Shown here: piece after piece, positions 5,201 to 6,720 of the stretch
Layout: every line of letters begins with the position of its first letter
How positions within the stretch are numbered: the stretch's first letter is position 1
NCBI GenBank assembly: GCA_013336205.1
Contig: JAAXUD010000156.1
Span: forward strand, 1 to 6,720
Source: Lentimicrobium sp.
Lineage (GTDB): Bacteria > Bacteroidota > Bacteroidia > Bacteroidales > Lentimicrobiaceae
DNA: 6,720 nt
Reading direction: 5' to 3'
The notes under the pieces: model-generated
The model's database searches: none
What the model was told of the DNA's origin: nothing
Seen by the model: only the letters and a program-made list of their open reading frames with translations
Made by a program: the position numbers and the translations under genes

Positions 5201-6720
5201 CTGATGCTTCTTTAGCGGAAATGCCATTAATAAGTCAGGAGTCCGTTTATCGCGGAATAATTCTACCCTATCCTCCACTTTGTCTAATGCCAGAGAATAG
5301 GATTGATGATATTTTCCAACAAGCTCATCCCAAACTGCAATACGCGACAATTCGTATGCCTTGTCGCGGGCTTCTTTTAACTCCTTTTTATCAAATCCTG
5401 CAAAAGCAAGAACAATGCTGCTGATTTTCCTTGTAACTTCATCGGCGTTGGAATCAGAACGATCAATAACCCAGGCACCTGGTTCATGATTTTTTTGTTT
5501 ATCGCGGATCCACAATCCAAAACCAGCCAGAGAAGTGGTTATTGTCGGAATATGAAAAGCAAGACTTTCAAGCGGAGTATATCCCCATGGTTCATAATAT
5601 GAAGGAAAAACAGAAAGATCGAATCCTATCAGTAATTCGTAATAGGAGAAATTAAAAATACCATCCGTCCCGTTAAGATAGGAAGGCACAAATATCAATT
5701 TCACCTTATCCTCTGGTTTATTATGCAAACCAGCGCTTTTTGCTTTATTGATAACCTGATCGTGTTCCTGATCAAAAAGTCCATGAGTCAGATACTGGCC
5801 CTCGGTGGGTGAATTGAAGTCAGGATCGTTGAGTCTTGAACTGAGCGATTCTGATGGTCCTGATTGATTTGCCGGAACCGTGATAAAACCAATTATATTA
5901 CGTTTGAGTTCAGGGTCTTTGTTCAATGCAGCAAGGGCATCTATATATAGATCAATCCCTTTATTTCGGAATTCATACCGACCACTGTTAACCAGCAATA
6001 GCGTATCATCAGGTAATTCTGAATTGAAGAGTGCCCGTGAAACCTGCATTAATTTATGCCTGGCCATAATCCTGCGGTTTTCAAATTCAGCAGCAGCAGG
6101 AACAAAACTATCATCAAATCCATTAGGTGTCACCACGTCTACCGTACGGCCAAGAAAATGGGTACATTCAAGGGCCGTAATTTCGCTGACTGTAGTAAAA
6201 GCATCGCTACTCTGCGCGGCAGCACGTTCAAGAGAGAATTTTGAAACAATATCAAACCTGCGTGCAGCTGAATCAGGCGGGTAGGCTGAAAAATCGCCAT
6301 AAAGCGGCAGATTGTTACCGGCCACTGCCCTTCCAAGCGCAGTAGCATGGGTAGTAAACACGGTACCTACCTGCGGAACATTTTCATGCAGATAAAGAAC
6401 GCCGGTACCAGTCATCCATTCATGGAAATGAGCAATAATCCGGTCGTGTGAGGTCAGGTTAAATTCATAAAAACTCTCAATTACTTTAGCTGCAGCATAT
6501 CCGAATAGCGCTGGCTCCACATAATCCCATTGCCCCGAAATTGAGTCGAGTTTATATGTTTCCCAGAAAGCTGCAAATATTTTATCCTTGATTTGAAAAT
6601 ACTGAGTAAAATCAACCAATACCACAATGGGATTGCTTTCTATATTCCAGCGACCAATCCGCAGGCGCAAACCCTGAGCCTCTGCATGTTCTCGCCAGGA
6701 GCGATATATGTAGTTATCCT
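2663..6720 (-). CDS. Fused glycogen synthase (GT3) - alpha-glucan phosphorylase (DUF3417/GT35), 5' end outside window
   Basis: One uninterrupted frame of 1351 visible residues. Numbering here takes the TTG at 6670 as residue 1; 16 more residues (DNYIYRSW onwards) lie upstream, so the true start is beyond 6720. Residues 1 to about 455 resemble fungal and animal glycogen synthase: IGRW (5-8), HFHEW (81-85), TVFTTHAT (103-110), ERAAAQSSDAFTTVSEIT (148-165), GRYEFRNKG (230-238) and FPSYYEPWGYTPLES (355-369), which holds the EX7E catalytic pair E360/E368. Residues from about 491 are a DUF3417 domain followed by a phosphorylase: YFSMEYGL (593-600), GGLGILAGDYLKEASD, NEGHAAF (758-764), HTPVPAGHD (797-805), RRFATYKR (988-995) and EASGTSGEK (1082-1090) with the PLP-binding lysine K1090. 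A beta-rich tail of about 110 residues ends the chain. The first module should extend alpha-1,4-glucan from a nucleotide sugar (UDP-glucose in studied GT3 enzymes). The second should release glucose-1-phosphate from glycogen or maltodextrin using phosphate. All motifs are intact and no frameshift is visible. I give no symbol because glgA/glgP naming covers only one half each. Confidence 0.95.
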   Translation of the reverse strand, partial: DNYIYRSWREHAEAQGLRLRIGRWNIESNPIVVLVDFTQYFQIKDKIFAAFWETYKLDSISGQWDYVEPALFGYAAAKVIESFYEFNLTSHDRIIAHFHEWMTGTGVLYLHENVPQVGTVFTTHATALGRAVAGNNLPLYGDFSAYPPDSAARRFDIVSKFSLERAAAQSSDAFTTVSEITALECTHFLGRTVDVVTPNGFDDSFVPAAAEFENRRIMARHKLMQVSRALFNSELPDDTLLLVNSGRYEFRNKGIDLYIDALAALNKDPELKRNIIGFITVPANQSGPSESLSSRLNDPDFNSPTEGQYLTHGLFDQEHDQVINKAKSAGLHNKPEDKVKLIFVPSYLNGTDGIFNFSYYELLIGFDLSVFPSYYEPWGYTPLESLAFHIPTITTSLAGFGLWIRDKQKNHEPGAWVIDRSDSNADEVTRKISSIVLAFAGFDKKELKEARDKAYELSRIAVWDELVGKYHQSYSLALDKVEDRVELFRDKRTPDLLMAFPLKKHQAPIWNKVLVKPGIPERFNGLKRLSRNLWWSWNPQAVDLFRSIDPIQWEALNHNPMALIESLTVKQMLQLERNDAFINKLDQIYEEFETYMKKAVEKPKQQVAYFSMEYGLHDTVQIFSGGLGILAGDYLKEASDSNKNMVAVGLLYRYGYFRQNLSIFGDQIDTYAPQKFTHMPLKPVRNGNGEWVMVNLALPGRTLHAKVWKLDVGRIPLYLLDADIEENSDADRFITHQLYGGDWDNRFKQELLLGVGGIRLLNAIGLKPNVFHCNEGHAAFIGIERLRLLVEEKKFAFDQAVEIVRATQLFTTHTPVPAGHDAFTEDVLRAYIPHYADRLNIDWNTFMNLGRFVEDKHDEKFSMSVLATRLSQEMNGVSRIHGRVSREMFQGMFEGYYAEELYISYVTNGVHLPTWTSAAWQNLYKKAFGEDFLQNQSNTELWAKIHEVPDQEIWNLRQSHRKELIEYLRVRVGDDLKRRQENPKFIMRTIETLNEKTLTIGFARRFATYKRAYLLFNNLDRLSQLVNNAKQPVQFIFAGKAHPADKAGQDLMKRIVEVSKMPQFTGKIVFVENYDMSLGAKLVQGVDVWLNTPTRPLEASGTSGEKAVMNGVVNFSVLDGWWAEGYKPDAGWALPEEQTYQNMHFQDELDTESIYNIFADEIVPDFYNRDENGVPLKWVKYIKNTIAGISPEFTMKRMIDDYYEKFYNKLINRSSMLFERNYEGIRQLTIWKRKILRGWESIETVSVRMPDSTRKPLRLGENFVAEVVLNVNELAAHDIGLEVLFGHKVNDEVKNLSFVEEMTMAGVNGNIVTFFIEIPTLQAGVFDFAFRLYPKHPLLPHKQDFNLVKWI
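5306..6718 (-). other. GT3 glycogen synthase module of the fusion protein
   Basis: This part encodes the synthase half. It lacks only the extreme N-terminus, where GT3 enzymes carry the glycine-rich KVGGI-type sugar-nucleotide loop. E360 (codon 5593-5591) and E368 (5569-5567) form the retaining-glycosyltransferase EX7E motif. R231 and K237 in GRYEFRNKG are the likely donor-phosphate contacts by comparison with GT3 and related GT-B enzymes. It is not GlgA-like (GT5): HFHEW and YYEPWGYTP are GT3 signatures. The equivalent of the eukaryotic arginine-rich helix is at about 428-442 and is largely degenerate. Confidence 0.85.

Noticed and set aside
5880..6284. 134-codon plus-strand open frame opposite the synthase module
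   Set aside because: Antisense to conserved GT3 motifs, with a Ser/Arg-rich low-information product; a shadow of the real gene.
2663..6720. Possibility that the fusion is an assembly or sequencing artefact
   Set aside because: Frame is kept for 1351 residues, motifs of both halves are intact, and a plausible charged linker joins them; an artefact would more often leave a frameshift or stop. It remains testable.

Overview
The window looks like chromosomal DNA from a member of the Bacteroidota, probably Bacteroidales or a close relative. The clues are moderately AT-rich sequence, long A/T-rich leaders without Shine-Dalgarno motifs, a perfect Bacteroidota-type -7 box (TAnnTTTG pattern) before one gene, a signal peptide ending in the AQ typical of the phylum, and a glycogen synthase of the eukaryote-like GT3 family. 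All four genes are on the minus strand, so transcription runs from position 6720 towards position 1. No RNA gene, mobile element, CRISPR array or phage sequence was seen.

In transcription order: (1) 6720-2663 is one very long open frame, cut by the window at its 5' end. It joins a GT3-type glycogen synthase to a complete DUF3417/GT35 alpha-glucan phosphorylase. The synthase EX7E pair and the phosphorylase PLP lysine are both present, so one chain seems able both to build and to break down glycogen. (2) 2576-1830 encodes FabG, the 3-oxoacyl-ACP reductase of fatty-acid synthesis, followed by a convincing intrinsic terminator. (3) 1598-912 encodes a small secreted, methionine-rich protein of the DUF3108-like/TapB type. 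It has its own promoter and is followed by two back-to-back terminator hairpins. (4) 780-1 is the 5' part of a membrane-anchored von Willebrand factor A protein with an intact MIDAS; it has no ATG start and runs out of the window.

The terminators split the region into at least three transcription units: glycogen enzyme with or without fabG, the secreted protein, and the VWA protein. The genes therefore look like neighbours rather than one pathway operon. The main point of interest is the synthase-phosphorylase fusion, including its weakened version of the eukaryotic arginine-rich regulatory helix and an internal methionine exactly at the module junction. Secondary points are an 11-base sequence shared by two gene leaders, the non-ATG start of the VWA gene just behind tandem terminators, and an Asp in FabG that suggests NADH use.
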